A stretch of DNA of 53,788 nt from Spirogloea muscicola (lineage: Eukaryota; Streptophyta; Zygnematophyceae; Spirogloeales; Spirogloeaceae), in assembly GCA_009602725.1 (NCBI GenBank), contig WELB01000001.1, forward strand, positions 1,334,660 through 1,388,447, written 5' to 3'. The notes below the pieces were generated by a model that had not been told where the DNA came from, searched no databases, and worked only from the letters and a program-made list of their open reading frames with translations. The translations under genes and the position numbers were made by a program. Shown one piece after another: positions 40,625 to 52,984 of the stretch (positions are counted from its first letter, which is position 1; every line of letters starts with the position of its first letter).

Positions 40625-43612
40625 ATGGCAATGGCGGCCACGCGCTGGCTGCCGGCGCCCTTTGCGGCGGCAGAAGGCCGATGCATGGCGTCCTACTCCG
40701 CCTCCACCAGCGGGCTACCCAGAGCCAGCCCGCGAGCTCGCCGCGCCACCGGCCAGTGGCGGGCTGCTGCGGCTGTCCCGGTTTCCAATGGCAGCAGAGC
40801 GTCCGCTGGCACAGCCGAGACGGCAAGTGATGGGCGGCTGGTGGGGGAGAGAGGCGTTGGCGGGCGCTCGCCCAAGGCCGGCATGCCGCGCTGCCCGGGC
40901 TGCGGCGTGCTGATGCAGGACCGGCGGTCGGACGCGCCGGGCTTCTTCCAGCTCCCGGCAGTGCGGGATGTGGTTGCGGACGGTGATGGTCAGGATGGCG
41001 CTGATGACGACCTGCCCCAGGAGATGGAGGATGAGGAGGAGGACGAGGAGGAAAAGGGAGGAGATGAGGACGAGGAGGAGGGAGGAGGGAGGCGGGAGGA
41101 CGCCGGAAGGTGGGCAGCGGCTGCGACTGCTGATGTGGGCTTTGAGGATTTTGACGAGGCGGAGCTGCGGGAGGACCTGTATGGGTTTGGCCCGGCGGGC
41201 CCCGAGTACGGCCGCTGGGAGGATGCAGATGAAAGCCGGCGTGCGCACCTCTACGCATGGAGCCGGCTGTGGGACGAGGATGACAACGGCAGCGAGAGAA
41301 GGAGGCAGCAGGACGAGGCCGCCACGGAGCGGCGGCCGGCTGAGCGGCTCGTGGTGTGCGCGAGATGCCATGCCCTCCGCAATTACGGCCAGGTTAGTGA
41401 CCTTCCCCTACCCCTTACCTCCTCCTCTTCTACGTCGTCTGCCCTGTCCACATTCAGCACTCGCTCTCACGTATATTGGAGGAGATCGGAGGTTCAGCTT
41501 TGAAAATTCTAGCCTATACTTGACCATCTGGAGTGGACTCATTATGGATCAAAGCAAGCTACGGATACGGCCGTGCTTCTTGCTGTCAAGCTCTCTGTAC
41601 TTTGCAGTGATGCTTCTTGAGCCGGCAGTCTCTGCATCGTCTGTGACCGCGCAGGTGAAGGACGAGCGCATGGAGAACCTCCTTCCAGACTTTGATTTTG
41701 AGCGTGTCGTGGGTGCACGCTTACGCCGGGCCTACGCAGGGCGCCGTCGTCCAATCGTTGTACTGGTCGTGGATGCTGCTGATTTTGACGGATCATTTCC
41801 GCGGCGCGCCGCTGCCTTCTTGGCGGACGCCGCACGCGCGGGAGGCTCTGGCGATGCGGCCTCCGGCAGCTCCAGCGCCAGCTCCACCACGAACGCGCCC
41901 CGCCTGGTCGTTGTGGCGAACAAAGTTGACCTCCTTCCAAGGCAGGCATCGGCGGCACGGCTGGAGGCGTGGGTGCGCCGGCGGGCGCGTTCAGGCGGCG
42001 CTCCACCTCTCTCAGGCGCGCACTTGGTGTCGGCGCGCACAGGCGCCGGTGTCGCTGCGCTTGCGGCCTGCCTGGCGCAGCTCGCGGGCTCACGCGGAGA
42101 TGTCTGGGTGGTCGGCGCCCAGAATGCCGGCAAGTCGTCGCTCATCAACGCGCTCAGCCGATACCAGGTGAGGTGATGCAACTCTCTCCACTTGCTTTAT
42201 GCTCAGCTGGACGAAGGAGCAACCAAATTGTCATGGCCTCTTGCATCATGGAACCTCCAGTACGGGAGCTTAAGCAGCCGCTGTTCTCATGCTGCGCGGC
42301 TGAACCTTACTCCTCATTGCAGCTGGACGCCAAGTTAACACAGCTCACAGAGGCTGCGCTGCCGGGGACGACAGTGGGCATTGTGACGCTGGCTGGCGTC
42401 CTCCCATGTGGGGCACGGCTCCACGACACGCCTGGTCTGCTTCATCCGCACCAAGTCACGCTGCGGCTGCACAGGGAGGAGCAGCGTGCACTGCAGGCTC
42501 GGCGGGAGCTCCGGCCCCGCACGTTCCGCTGCAAGGTGACTGGCGCCCCCCCCGCCGAGTGCTCGTCGATTGTTGATAAGAGAGCAGCAGGAAGCTCCAT
42601 ACACTTGAGGTTGACTGTTTGAGTTCATCCTTTCCAATGTTCACTATCAGGCTGCACTTTGACAGCTGTTCGCACGCCAGGGGGGCATGCTATAGATTGT
42701 GAAGGGCGTTGGGAGTGCGTGACAACACACGCAGGTTGGTGGCACGGTGCTGGTTGCGGGACTGGTGCGTGTGGACGTCATGGAGGCGCCCGCCGAGACC
42801 GTCTACCTGACAGTGTGGGCCTCAGCCGCGCTGCCGTGCCACATGGGCCGCGCTGATCGTGCAGAGGAGGTCCTCCAGCGCCACATTGGTGGTCGGCTCC
42901 AGGTGAAGGGCCTCATGTTGCTCTGGCACCAAGGAGCTCGCCTTGGCAGCTGCTCTGCAATTGCTCCAGATTATATCGTGCAAGTGCACTGTGATTGATA
43001 TAATCCACCACCTTCGGATCATCAAGTTATAAAATAAAAATGCTTAGTAAAAGCTTACATTTCTGTCATGCTACGGGCTATGGGACCAGGACTCTGGGAG
43101 CCAGCTCCTAAATCTCTGTACTGTTATGTGCTTGTCTGCAGCCGCCATCAGGCGGGTCTGAGCGTGCGGCGGAGCTGGGCGCCTGGCGACCACGCACTGT
43201 GCGGGTCCCCGGGGAGAGGTGGGATGCGAGCTCCACCGACATCGCAGTCGCGGGCCTCGGGTGGGTGGCTGTGGCAGTCAAGGGCGTCACGACTCTGCGG
43301 GTGTGGACGTACGAGGGCGTGGGCGTCACGACACGCGAGGCGCTGGTGCCGGACCTCGCCGCCGTCCTCGAGCGGCCGGGCTTCAGTACGGCGCCCAGCG
43401 GCGGCGGCGGTAGTGGCCGCAGCAAGGGAAGGGCAGGCAAGGGTGGTGCGCAGTTCCGTGGTGACTCGCTGGCTGACGCCGAGGAGGAGCAGGAGCTTGG
43501 CAGCGGGGCTGACAATGGGGGACAGGAGGGAGGTCTTGGAGCAAGAACGGAGGTGGACCGCAACGACCAGGGCCATCGTAATGGTGCCCAAGCAACAGTG
43601 GCGTCACTTTGA
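40625..43612 (+). CDS. NOA1: NOA1/RIF1 (YqeH-type) circularly permuted GTPase, probably plastid or mitochondrial
   Basis: The YqeH/NOA1/RIF1 family are GTPases needed for organellar small-ribosomal-subunit biogenesis. Five exons, all phase 0, are 40625-41392, 41655-42167, 42323-42535, 42735-42902 and 43142-43612, giving 710 residues. The leader (MAMAATRWLPAPFAAAEGRC) is Ala/Arg-rich, like a transit peptide. The zinc finger is CPGCGVLMQD ... VVCARCHALRNYGQ. GTPase motifs come in permuted order: G4 NKVD, G5 SARTG, G1 GAQNAGKSS, G2 PGTT, G3 DTPG. The C-terminal domain (ALVPD end of WTYEGVGVTTREALVPD) matches plant RIF1. A long acidic Glu/Asp insertion separates the two halves of the zinc finger. 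The tail is Gly/Gln-rich. ATG at 40625 is the first in frame. Confidence 0.92.
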
Positions 43613-44003
43613 AAGCAGCCATGACGCATCCAGAGCAGACCTTGCTGAGGCTCAACCTTTGAACTTTGTATACTTTTGCGTGTGCACCCTAGGCCATAAC
43701 CCCAAAAGCTTGCTCGCTTGCATGCCAGCTGTGCTCGGCGAGCATGGTCTGACATGCATTGCCCTTAGTGGTCTGGTGAGGCTCACAGGCTGGTGCATTT
43801 GTGTGAGGTTTCCCATTGACTTGCGCTGCGAGACCTGTCTGCCTCGTACGGCGGCCTCACCAGTGACTGCTGCTGGTCATGAGCGTCACGGCAGCAGCGA
43901 GCTGCCGAATGTGGCAGCGCTGGGCGAGGCCGGGGAGCTGAGACGTGGACGGCTGCCGTCTCCGATCGCAGACAGACTGGCTCGCCTTGAGAGAAGAGAA
44001 AGT
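43613..44003. other. Spacer downstream of NOA1
   Basis: There is no recognised gene. A GC-rich ORF at 43850-43990 shows no family match. Confidence 0.45.
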
Positions 44004-44348
44004 GCTCGCCCATTGAGGATAGGGGCTGGAAAAGCCAGCCCAAAAAAGAATGAACAGGGTACGAGAAAGAGGGGCTGGGAAAGCCAGCCCAGAACGAATG
44101 GACAAAGCAAGTGCTCGCCCATTGAGAATAGGGGCTGGAAAAGCCAGCCCAAAAAAGAATGAACAGAGTACGAGAAGGGGGCCAGGGGAAGCGCTAAGAA
44201 AAACAAGCACACAAAGAATTAATGCAGCTACGTATCACTCAGTAACCCTGCTAAGCAGCCGCAGATCAGAGATGCTAGGCTCCTGGAAGTGGGTCCCCTG
44301 GCCAGAGGCAGCAGCGAGGGCTCTGCCGGCACGAAGGTGCAACGCCCG
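44004..44348 (-). mobile_element. Three tandem tails plus family C C-terminal end
   Basis: Stem-loop cores lie at 44004-44041, 44071-44090 and 44113-44150, all in minus orientation. The third continues through GGGGGCCAGGGGAAGCGCTA into the C-terminal coding end (stop near 44240) and about 100 bp of coding sequence shared with 7985-8120. The repeated tails look like successive insertions at the same spot. Confidence 0.75.
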
Positions 44349-44698
44349 GGGGCATGGACAGCCCTTCGCCCCCATTGGGAGAGCCACGCTTTCCCCAACG
44401 GGGACTGGCTCCGGGGGCCTGGCGGGCGCGAGCCAGTCACGTTGGAGGAGAAATGGCGGGAGACGGTGCAGGCGAACGGTGGCAAGCGGCAGAGCAGGTA
44501 GCTTCTGCGAAGGGGCCTGGAAGTCTCACGCCCCGCAATCGCCCCGAAAGTGCCGACGTGGAAAGGTCTGCCGAGGAAGCCAGAGGGCAGCCGTGGCCAC
44601 CCGCGGCTCTCGCGTCGACGCCGCCTCCCCGCAGGCGGCGGCGGCGGCGGCTGCGGCGGCGGCGGGGATGCTAGCTGCAGGCAAGCCGGGCCCGCCAC

Positions 44699-47600
44699 AT
44701 GGCAGGGCGACGGCCGGCTCTGCGACGGGCGGTGGTGGCGGTGGGCTGCCTCGGCGAGGCTCCGGTCCTCTGCAGCAGCCGCCACAGCCGCAGCAGCCGC
44801 AGCTGCCGNCGCGGCGCTGCGGGGATCGCGGCGAGCACCGAGCCGAGGAGCTCGCCGTGGTGGGCCTGGCGAGGCCGGCGCGGTGGCGCCGCCGCCAGCT
44901 CCACCGTCAGCTCTGCCGTCGCCGCCGCCGGCTCCCCCGGCCGCGACGGCGGCGCCGGCGACGGCGCGAAGCCCAAGGCCAAGGCGGTGCGCTTCTGGCA
45001 GCTGTTCCGTTACGCCGACCGGCTGGACCTGGGCCTCATGGTGCTCGGCACCGCCGGCGCGGTCGTCAACGGCGCCGCCATGCCGCTGCTGGCGCTGCTG
45101 CTCGGCCAGCTGATCAACGCCTTCGGCCACAACACCGCCGCGCCGTCAAGTGTCTCGCTGCACCACCTCGTGGACGAAGTCACCACGGTCGGGTCCTCCG
45201 CTTCCACAATTGCCGCCAGTGGAGGTCGCGGGTTCAAACCCCGTCTTCCTCGTCCTTGTAGCCTTGGCATCGCTGGACCTTGCTGGGCATCCACGCCCAT
45301 AATTGACGTGAGAGCGAGCAGTCCGTGCGGATTGCCCCGCGCTGACGCCGCCGCCAGCCTGCAGGTGGCGCTGCGCTTTGTGTACGTGGCTGTGGGAGCT
45401 GCCATTGCCGCTTACCTTGGTCTGACATCCTTCACCCAGCCTGTTCTTTCACGTGTGCCCCTCATCGAGAACGTCCCGCCATCCCTGCAGCACTCATGTC
45501 AGGCTCTGTGGCCAGGCTGACAGCACAGGCAGCATAGACTTGAATATGCTTACAGCTGTCATTCTGGCCTCCTGCGTTGTCTGCAGAGGTGGCATGCTGG
45601 ATGCTGGCGGGCGAGCGCTTGTCAGCACGAATACGAGCTCTGTACTTGCAGGCTATTCTGCGGCAGGATGTGGCGTTCTTTGACAAGGAGACGAGCACAG
45701 GCGAGGTGGTGGGCCGCATGTCTGGTGACACCATTCTCATCCAGGAGGCCACGGGCGAGAAGGTGTGTCTTGCTGCGATTCGGAGGTCTGCTTGACTTGG
45801 CATACATTTGGTGCTCTGTGGCCTCGACAGGGGTCGCCCATCTCCACGGGCGTGATGTGCACCGCCAGGCTGGCGGCCTTAAGGGGTCAGCCAAGTTGCT
45901 GGCACTAATTGCTACTTTGCAAGGATCGCAGGTTGGGTTGTGTATAAGGCTCATGGCGACCTTCCTGGCGGGCTTCGTCGTGGCGTTCGTGCGGGGTTGG
46001 GAGCTCACGCTTGTCATGCTGGCTGTCCTGCCGGTGCTGGCCGTTTGTGGCGGCTTTATTGGCAGCCGCATCGCCAAATTTGCAACCGCTTCAAGCGACG
46101 CGTATGCCGAGGCCGGGTCAGTCGTGGAGCAGGCCATTGGCGGGATCCGTACGGTAGACCCTCCTTGATCTCTGCCACAGCTAAGAGCCAGCAGCACAGG
46201 GGATGCGACTGGCAAGACAGACGTGCTGACTGGCTAACAGCCGCCGCCGGGGTCGACGCCTGTGCCAGGTCGTCTCATTCGTGGGCGAGAGCCGGGCGGT
46301 GGCGCAGTATGAGCATGGCTTGGGACGTGCGTATGCAGTCGGCGTCAAGAGCGGGCTGGCTACCGGTCTGGGCATCGGATGTGCGCTTTTCGTCATGTTC
46401 TCGGCGTATGGCCTGGCCATGTGGTATGGCTCGCTGCTTGTGACGCGGGGCGCCACAGTGGTCGATGGCTTCATCATCGCTGCGGGCGCCTACAACGGCG
46501 GCCAGGTCCTTAGTGTCCTCTTCTCCGTCATAATTGGCGGCATGTGAGTGCTGGACCTGCTAATCATGGTCAATAAAGCTTGGCGGTAGCGCGCAATAGC
46601 TCTGCAGTATTCTGACTACACTGGAGCCTGCATAGCTGTTTGCTCTTTCATTTGGTCAGATGATGTGATTGGAGTCCCAGTTGTGCTTCTTACTGCAGGT
46701 CCTTGGGGCAGGCGTCACCAAGCTTGGCGGCATTCGCAGCAGGCCAAGTTGCCGCTCACAAGATGTACGCTGTGATTGACCGGAAGCCGCCTATTGATGT
46801 GGAGGATGAGAGCGGCTTGACTCCTCCAGACATGGCTGGTGCTATCGAGCTACGCAATGTGCGGTTTGCCTACCCCACGCGCAAGGACGTGGCAGTATTC
46901 TCAGACTTCTGCCTCTGCATTCCCGCAGGTGTGGCCAACTTTTTGCTACCTCATCGCAGAAAGTGCAGTTGACGTCCGACTGTATATCTTTAGGCTCTGA
47001 TAGGTCTTCGGTCATCGATTGTGCTGACCCAAGACTTGCTGTTGCTAAGCAGGCAAGACTCTGGCACTGGTTGGCGAGAGTGGCTCCGGCAAGTCCACGG
47101 TGGTGGCGCTGCTGGAGCGCTTCTACGACCCGCAGGACGGCCAGGTGCTGATTGACGGCGTCGACATCCGGCGACTGCAGCTGCGCTGGCTACGGCGGCA
47201 CCTGGCGCTTGTCAGCCAAGAGCCGGTGCTCTTTGGGACATCCATCCGTGAGAACATCGCCTATGGCAAGCCTGACGCAACAGATGCAGAGATTGCCGAG
47301 GCTGCCAAGATGGCCAACGTCCACAAGTTCGTCTCCTCCCTCCCACAAGTGAGCCTGCTGCACCCCTCTCATGTCATCTCACAGGCAGCCGTCTCGTTAC
47401 ACTTGAGCCTCTCTGTGAAGGGGGCTTCTGCTACCAGTATTGCCTTCTACGAGCTGTCCATGTCCGAGTTCGTTGTGGAATGCGTCGTTATAAAGCTCCA
47501 TGCTGCATGTTACCGTTGGTCAATTTCTGGCTTACTCAGTAGACTCGTCTTTGTTGAAGCATGAGACAAGCTTGAAAATGTATGTGCTTGCCCCTGCTCG

Positions 47601-50600
47601 TGTCTCTCCAGGGCTACGACACACAGGTCGGTGAGCGGGGCACGCAGCTGTCTGGTGGGCAGAAGCAGCGGGTGGCCATTGCCAGGGCTGTACTCCAGAA
47701 CCCAAGAGTTCTCCTCCTGGATGAGGCTACCAGGTGGGCATGCTAGGACGTGCCTCGCATTGCTCTCCTATGATCTCATCAGCTCTGGCCATGCTATGTC
47801 GAGCGCACCATTCATTTACGGCGATGTCGGTTAGCTTGTCTGCTTACTGGCTTCGTTCTTGTGTTGTGGTCTTACATCATGAGCAGCAGTATTTTCTTCC
47901 TTGCTCTCAGAAAAGAGCAAAAGCCATTCTCTTCTGATTCTGTAAATCATTCTCTCCTTCCTGCCTCATCACTGCAGTGCCCTTGATGCCGAGTCTGAGC
48001 GAGTTGTGCAAGAGGCGCTCGACAGGATTATGGCTGGCCGCACAACTGTGGTGGTGGCTCACCGTCTTTCCACTGTTCAAAATGCAGACTTGATTGCTGT
48101 TCTGCAGAGAGGCGCTGTTGTAGAAACTGGTCAGTCTCTGCTATGATTTGACTCCACCATCGCGCCTATCAAATGAATGAGGCTTGTAAGAACTAATTTC
48201 AGTGTTATGTCAGGCTAGGGCTCAGCGTCTACAATCAGAAGATACAGGGCTTCTGAACCATTTGAAGGTTGATCTGGATTTGACCAGGACTTGATAATGA
48301 GTCACTTGCATTGGTTCATGGTTCAGAAATAGCTCATTCAGGGGTCCTAAGGCTGCAGGCGTGTTGTTCTGGAAAGAGAGGCAAGTTTTGAGCTCTTATT
48401 GCCTTCCCAACTTCTTCAGGGACGCACAAACAGCTGCTCATGCAGCCAGACGGCGCCTATTCGCAGCTGGTGCGTCTACAGCACATGGGCCCGGGAATGG
48501 TAACGCTCCCCACGGCCGGCCCATCCAGTGACGTTGATCTGTTGCCCTTTGTGAGCCTGAGCTCCACGTCTGGGTTGGGTGGCAACAATACCTTGGGCCA
48601 GCAGGAGGGCCTCCAGAAAGGTGTCATTGCTGATGAAGTAGCAGGTATGACATAGGGTCTGGCATGATACCTTCAGGAAATGTCATCGAGAAATTTTGTA
48701 CGTGCCCAATTGTATCTGCTTGGTGTCTGCAAATTATTGTAGCTCCTTTCGAAGAGCCTTTGTTGATGACATAGTGCAAATTCCTGTGCAGGATTGAAGA
48801 AGCGCAAGAGCAAGATATGGGCATGCCTCAGCAGGGAGAGAAAGCTGGACGAAGAGGAAGGTGCTGTGGTCAAGCCGCGCCCTCTGGATATCCCAATGCG
48901 ACGAGTTGCTGTGCTCAACAAGCCTGAGCTACCATACGCCGTTCTTGGGACACTGGCTTGCATTGGCAACGGTCTCATCTTCCCGCTCTTCTCCATCCTT
49001 CTCTCCTCTATCAGCAAGACATTCTATGTGCTGCGGGAGAGCAAGCTCAAGAGTGATGCCAGCTTCTGGGCAGGCATGTTTGTCGTACTTGGCGCCGCCT
49101 CCCTGGTCCTCCTCACGACGCAGATGTGGATGTGGGGGCTGGTCGGGTCTCGACTGGTCAGGAGGATTCGTCGATTGACTTTTGCAGCCGTGCTCAGACA
49201 GGAAGTGGCCTGGTTCGATGACTCTCACAACTCTAGGTGCGTGTCACCAAAGACGAAGGTCCTCAGATAACGCAATGCGTTGCAGCAGTTTCAGCATACA
49301 TGGGGCCTGATGGCTTACTGACTTTGAGGAACCGAGGAACCTGTGACTGCCAGATTACTGACCAGATTCATTAGCTTATGGTGGAGCTCTGCAGCGGTGC
49401 AATAGGTGCGAGGCTGAACACGGATGCGGCACATGTAAAGGGAATGGTTGGGGACCGGCTTGCACTGCTCCTGCAAAATTGCGCTACGATTGTGGCCGGC
49501 CTTGTGATAGCATTCCGCGCCGGCTGGCAGCTGTCGCTTGTGATACTATCTGTCGTGCCTCTCCTGGCCATTGCTGGATACGTACAGGTCTCCTCTCTGA
49601 AGGGTTTCAGCGCAAATGCTAAGGTTCGATACTCTTTGGTGGGCCTTCGTGCATGGCGTGGAATGTGTGCTGGCTCATAATGAGTATTGCCAAAGTGCCC
49701 ATGTCAACCTAGCAAGACACAGGCAGATGGCAGTGTTGGCAATCTCCGTATCGCAGACCACTTTTAAATGTACAATGAAGCGAAGCTGTTGCAGGGCTTG
49801 TGAGCCGTTCTGCCTGACTGGCATCTTGTCACTATTGATTCCACAGAATATTCTGATCTGTTATTATGTCTTTGGCTGCTTGCCCAGTTGATGTATGAGG
49901 ATGCCAGCCATGTGGCAAGTGAGGCCGTGGGTAGCATCCGCACTGTGGCAGCTTTCACCGCAGAGAAGAAGGTGCTGCAATTGTACCAAGAGAAATGCGC
50001 CATGCCCGTTCAGGCTGGCATACGCCAGAGCCAGGTTGCGGGTGTTGGGCTGGGTTTTGCGAATTTTGTGTTGTTCTCCACATACGCGCTCGCCTTTTGG
50101 TACGGAAGCACGCTGGTGGAGGATGGAAAATCGTCATTCAAGAAGGTCTTCAATGTGAGACTTGTCTGTGACCCAGAGAACGTCCTCGATGACTTGCTGG
50201 TCTGAGAGTGTGGCGCACATTGGCCAGCCTTTAGCCAGTGATAAGCAGGGTGTGGTGTTTGACTGGCTAACTTGGTGATTGGAATTTCTTACTCTTGCGT
50301 TCTGCAAAAGACGGCCACTGACACAGACTGCGCATCACTCTGGCCTCCTCTTCTAGGTCTTCTTTGCCATCGTGATGAGCGCGATGGGGGTTGCTCAGAA
50401 CTCCGGCTTCGCACCAGACTTTTCGAAGGTGCAGGTCGCCGTCAACTCCATCTTTGCCATTCTGGATCGAAAGCCTTTAATCGATGCAGCAGCACCGGGA
50501 CAGGAGCTGGCGAGTGTGAGGGGCGACATACAGCTCAATCAGCTGAAGTTTTGCTACCCAACGAGGCCAGATACTGTCGTCTTTGATGGACTCTCCCTCA

Positions 50601-51545
50601 GCATAAGGGCTGGCCAGGTCAGAAACTCCACGCCGCTTTGCCCTTCGCCGTTACATCCTCATTCTGCATTGTGCCACTCTTTTAATCAGTGCGCAGTGGA
50701 CATGCTTCTGCCTACTCTTAGCTGCAGCCCCTTCGCAGCACCCCATCGGCCTTTGATTCGAGCTTTTTCGTGTCCAGACTATGGCTTTGGTTGGGGAGAG
50801 TGGGAGCGGCAAGTCCACGGTGATAGCATTGCTGGAGCGCTTCTACGACCCTCTTTCGGGCTCCATCACAATCGACGGCGTGGACACCAGGACATTGCAG
50901 CTCAAGTGGCTGCGGCAGCAGATGGGCCTTGTCAGTCAGGAGCCTGTGCTGTTTGACGCATCGATCCGCGACAACATTGCATATGGCAAGGGTGGTGCAA
51001 CTGAGGAGGAAATTGTGCAGGCAGCCAAGGCCGCCAATGCGCACCGCTTCATCTTGGACCTGCCGTCGGGCTATGTAACCAGGGTTGGGGAAAGAGGCAT
51101 TCAGCTCTCCGGTGGTCAGAAGCAGCGGGTGGCCATTGCCAGGGCCATCGTAAAGGACCCCAAGATTTTGCTCCTTGACGAGGCAACTAGGTATGGGTTC
51201 ACAGCCAGATTGCCTTCTCCTGGAATGGGATTTGGAAGTCCTCTGCTGTGAAAAAACATATATATACATATATATATATCGTCTTACTGACTCCTGTTGC
51301 TCACGCTCCTGTGCAGCGCTTTGGATGCGGAGTCAGAGCACGTTGTGCAGGAGGCGCTTGACAAGGTGATGGTTGGCAGGACAACGGTAGTTATTGCGCA
51401 CAGGCTGACGACCATTAGGAATGCTGATGTCATTGCTGTTGTCAAGCAAGGGAGGATAGCAGAGCAGGGCAGGCACGAGGAGCTTCTGAGAGTACCGGGA
51501 GGAGCGTACTCCTCCTTAGTCAAGCTACACCAAGCCTCAGCCTAA
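44699..51545 (+). CDS. ABCB: Full-size ABCB (MDR/P-glycoprotein-type) transporter
   Basis: This is an ATP-driven membrane exporter or importer of small organic molecules, with layout TMD1-NBD1-TMD2-NBD2. Sixteen exons join in phase: 44699-45187, 45365-45419, 45587-45762, 45932-46153, 46269-46543, 46699-46928, 47053-47348, 47612-47733, 47978-48129, 48420-48644, 48792-49236, 49395-49623, 49888-50154, 50357-50617, 50778-51190 and 51317-51545, giving 1,361 residues. TMD1 has [20 protein letters not shown] and [11 protein letters not shown]. Both NBDs are complete: Walker [10 protein letters not shown] twice, Q-loop VSQEPVLF, signature QLSGGQKQR, Walker B LLLDEAT and H-loop AHRLST / AHRLTT. The sequence follows plant ABCB4/21-type proteins. 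The start is uncertain: the leader is low-complexity, contains the single N at 44809 and lies next to repeats. Confidence 0.93.
45212..45264 (+). repeat. tRNA T-arm-like sequence in ABCB intron 1
   Basis: GCGGGTTCAAACCCCGT folds as a 5-bp T-arm (one G-U), preceded by a TCCAC/GTGGA stem and followed by CTTCCTC. There is no good A-box or D-arm, so it is not called as a tRNA gene. A tRNA-derived SINE remnant is possible. Confidence 0.3.
51251..51283 (+). repeat. AT-rich microsatellite in last ABCB intron
   Basis: An A6 run is followed by (TA)n-type CATATATATACATATATATA. It is simple sequence only. Confidence 0.85.
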
Positions 51546-52240
51546 GGCTAGTCTAACAGTAACGTGGCCAATTGGCCAGGTCAGCTTGCTGACATGTATA
51601 GCTGAATTATTTATTAGAGGGCGACAGCTTTATTGGGCAAATGCAGATAATTGTTGTACAGCAGCACGCTTTGAGACCTCGCGCACTGGCTGCAGGCTTC
51701 TGGGGACTTATTGGTCACGTGGTCCTCCCACTTAATTGCATGTAGAAGTGGCGCGGCAGGCTCACTTCACTCCTTGTGGTGTGGGGGCTGTCAAGCTTCT
51801 TTGAGCAGAACAAGAAGGTGCGTTTTTTGCAGCAAGACCCTCTGGCTTGCTCGAGCTGGTGGGGCGCCAGGCAAGAAGAGGGCAGTGGCTGTGATTCCCA
51901 GCCCAGAAGGAGTGGACAGCCTCGGCGGGGAAGCCTCGACGCAAGAGTGCCGGTGCACAGCAGCAGAGAGAAGGCGCACGGTGTGCATGAAACAGCTCTT
52001 CCAGTGTAAGGCAGTGGCTGTAAGAAGCCAGCCCAAAGGCTGGCCCCTTTGGGAGAGCCACTATTTGAAGCCCAAAGGAATGTACAAGAGAGATAATCTT
52101 CCAGTAGAGGGCGATGGTTGACGGTCTGAAAACAAACCGCTGAAGGTCTGAAAAGGGCCGGAAAAGCTGGCGGCTACGCGATGGCCACTCATGGCGCCTG
52201 GTCCACGGGGCGAGGAGAGACGGCTCGTTGCTACCGGCAG
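51546..52240. other. Downstream flank of ABCB with repeat R fragments
   Basis: There is no recognised gene. A diverged repeat R piece (GAGAGAAGGCGCACGGTGTG) starts near 51965, and a tail-like AGCCAGCCCAAAGGCTGGCC palindrome lies near 52026-52045. Confidence 0.45.
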
Positions 52241-52330
52241 CCAAGCCGTGATTCTCCTGTAGCTCTCTGGATTTTGTCCATTCTTTTTTGGCTGGCTTCT
52301 GCCAGCCCCTCTCATCTATGGGCGAGCTCG
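52241..52330 (+). mobile_element. Solo retroelement tail, plus orientation
   Basis: GATTCTCCTGTAGCTCTCTG, then TTGTCCATTCTTTTTTGGCT, the stem-loop GGCTGGCTTCTGCCAGCCCC and CTATGGGCGAGC. This is the reverse complement of the subtype at 7918-7995. The two copies mark a distinct tail subfamily. Confidence 0.65.
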
Positions 52331-52332
52331 AT

Positions 52333-52430
52333 CATCAGCCGTAGAGAGAAGGCGCGCGGTGCGCATGAAACGACAGGGAGGACCACTTGAAGCCGATGCG
52401 TTGTGCAGGCAGAACGGCGATGAAAGGCGG
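52333..52430 (+). repeat. Dispersed repeat R copy
   Basis: GAGAGAAGGCGCGCGGTGCG, then GGGAGGACCACTTGAAGCCG and TTGTGCAGGCAGAACGGCG follow the block order of the copy at 9255-9345. It is more diverged. Confidence 0.6.
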
Positions 52431-52470
52431 CGGGTGGTGGTGCTCGAAGCATGGGCTCTTGGAAGAAAGC

Positions 52471-52625
52471 GCTCGCCCATTGAGAATAGGGGCTGGAAAA
52501 GCCAGCCCAAAAAAAAAAAACAACAAAGGACGAGAAGGGGGCCAGGGGAAGCGCTAAGAAAAACAAGCACACAAAAAGAACAAAGCAGCTATGGATCACT
52601 CAGTGACCCCTGCTAATAGGGGCTG
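52471..52625 (-). mobile_element. Family C 3' tail, truncated at the C-terminal codons
   Basis: The stem-loop core at 52471-52508 is followed by a 12-A run, GACGAGAAGGGGGCCAGGGG, and the AGTGACCCCTGCTAA stop region. Homology ends there, so only the last few codons are present. Confidence 0.7.
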
Positions 52626-52984
52626 TGCTTCCAGTGGAACGCCGCCTTGGAGGCCGGGAGAATGCGGTGAGGTAGCTTGACGGGGAGTGTGGCGCAATTA
52701 TGGCGGGTTTCCTCAGTGGGGCAGCCGCACGCAGCTGACGCTATGGCGCACCACGTGGCGGCAGCCGCGCCCCAGCGGGGAGCCCGGCACCGTCCACGTG
52801 GCAGCACGTGCAGGGGGCAACGAGCCAGGAGCGTGTGCCATGTGGATTGGGTGGGGGGGGGGCAACCACCTTCTAGGGCGCGCCGACGCGTGGGGGCCCC
52901 GCGCCTGGCCGGCCGGCGGGGGTGCTGGGAAAAGCGGCGGAAAATGTGGTGACCGGGGGGGTGGTGGTGGCTGCCCGTTCCGGT

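Noticed and set aside
45170-45262. Possible tRNA gene on the plus strand
   Set aside because: A T-arm is present, but the A-box and D-arm are missing and the acceptor stem has a mismatch. It overlaps the end of ABCB exon 1 and intron 1.
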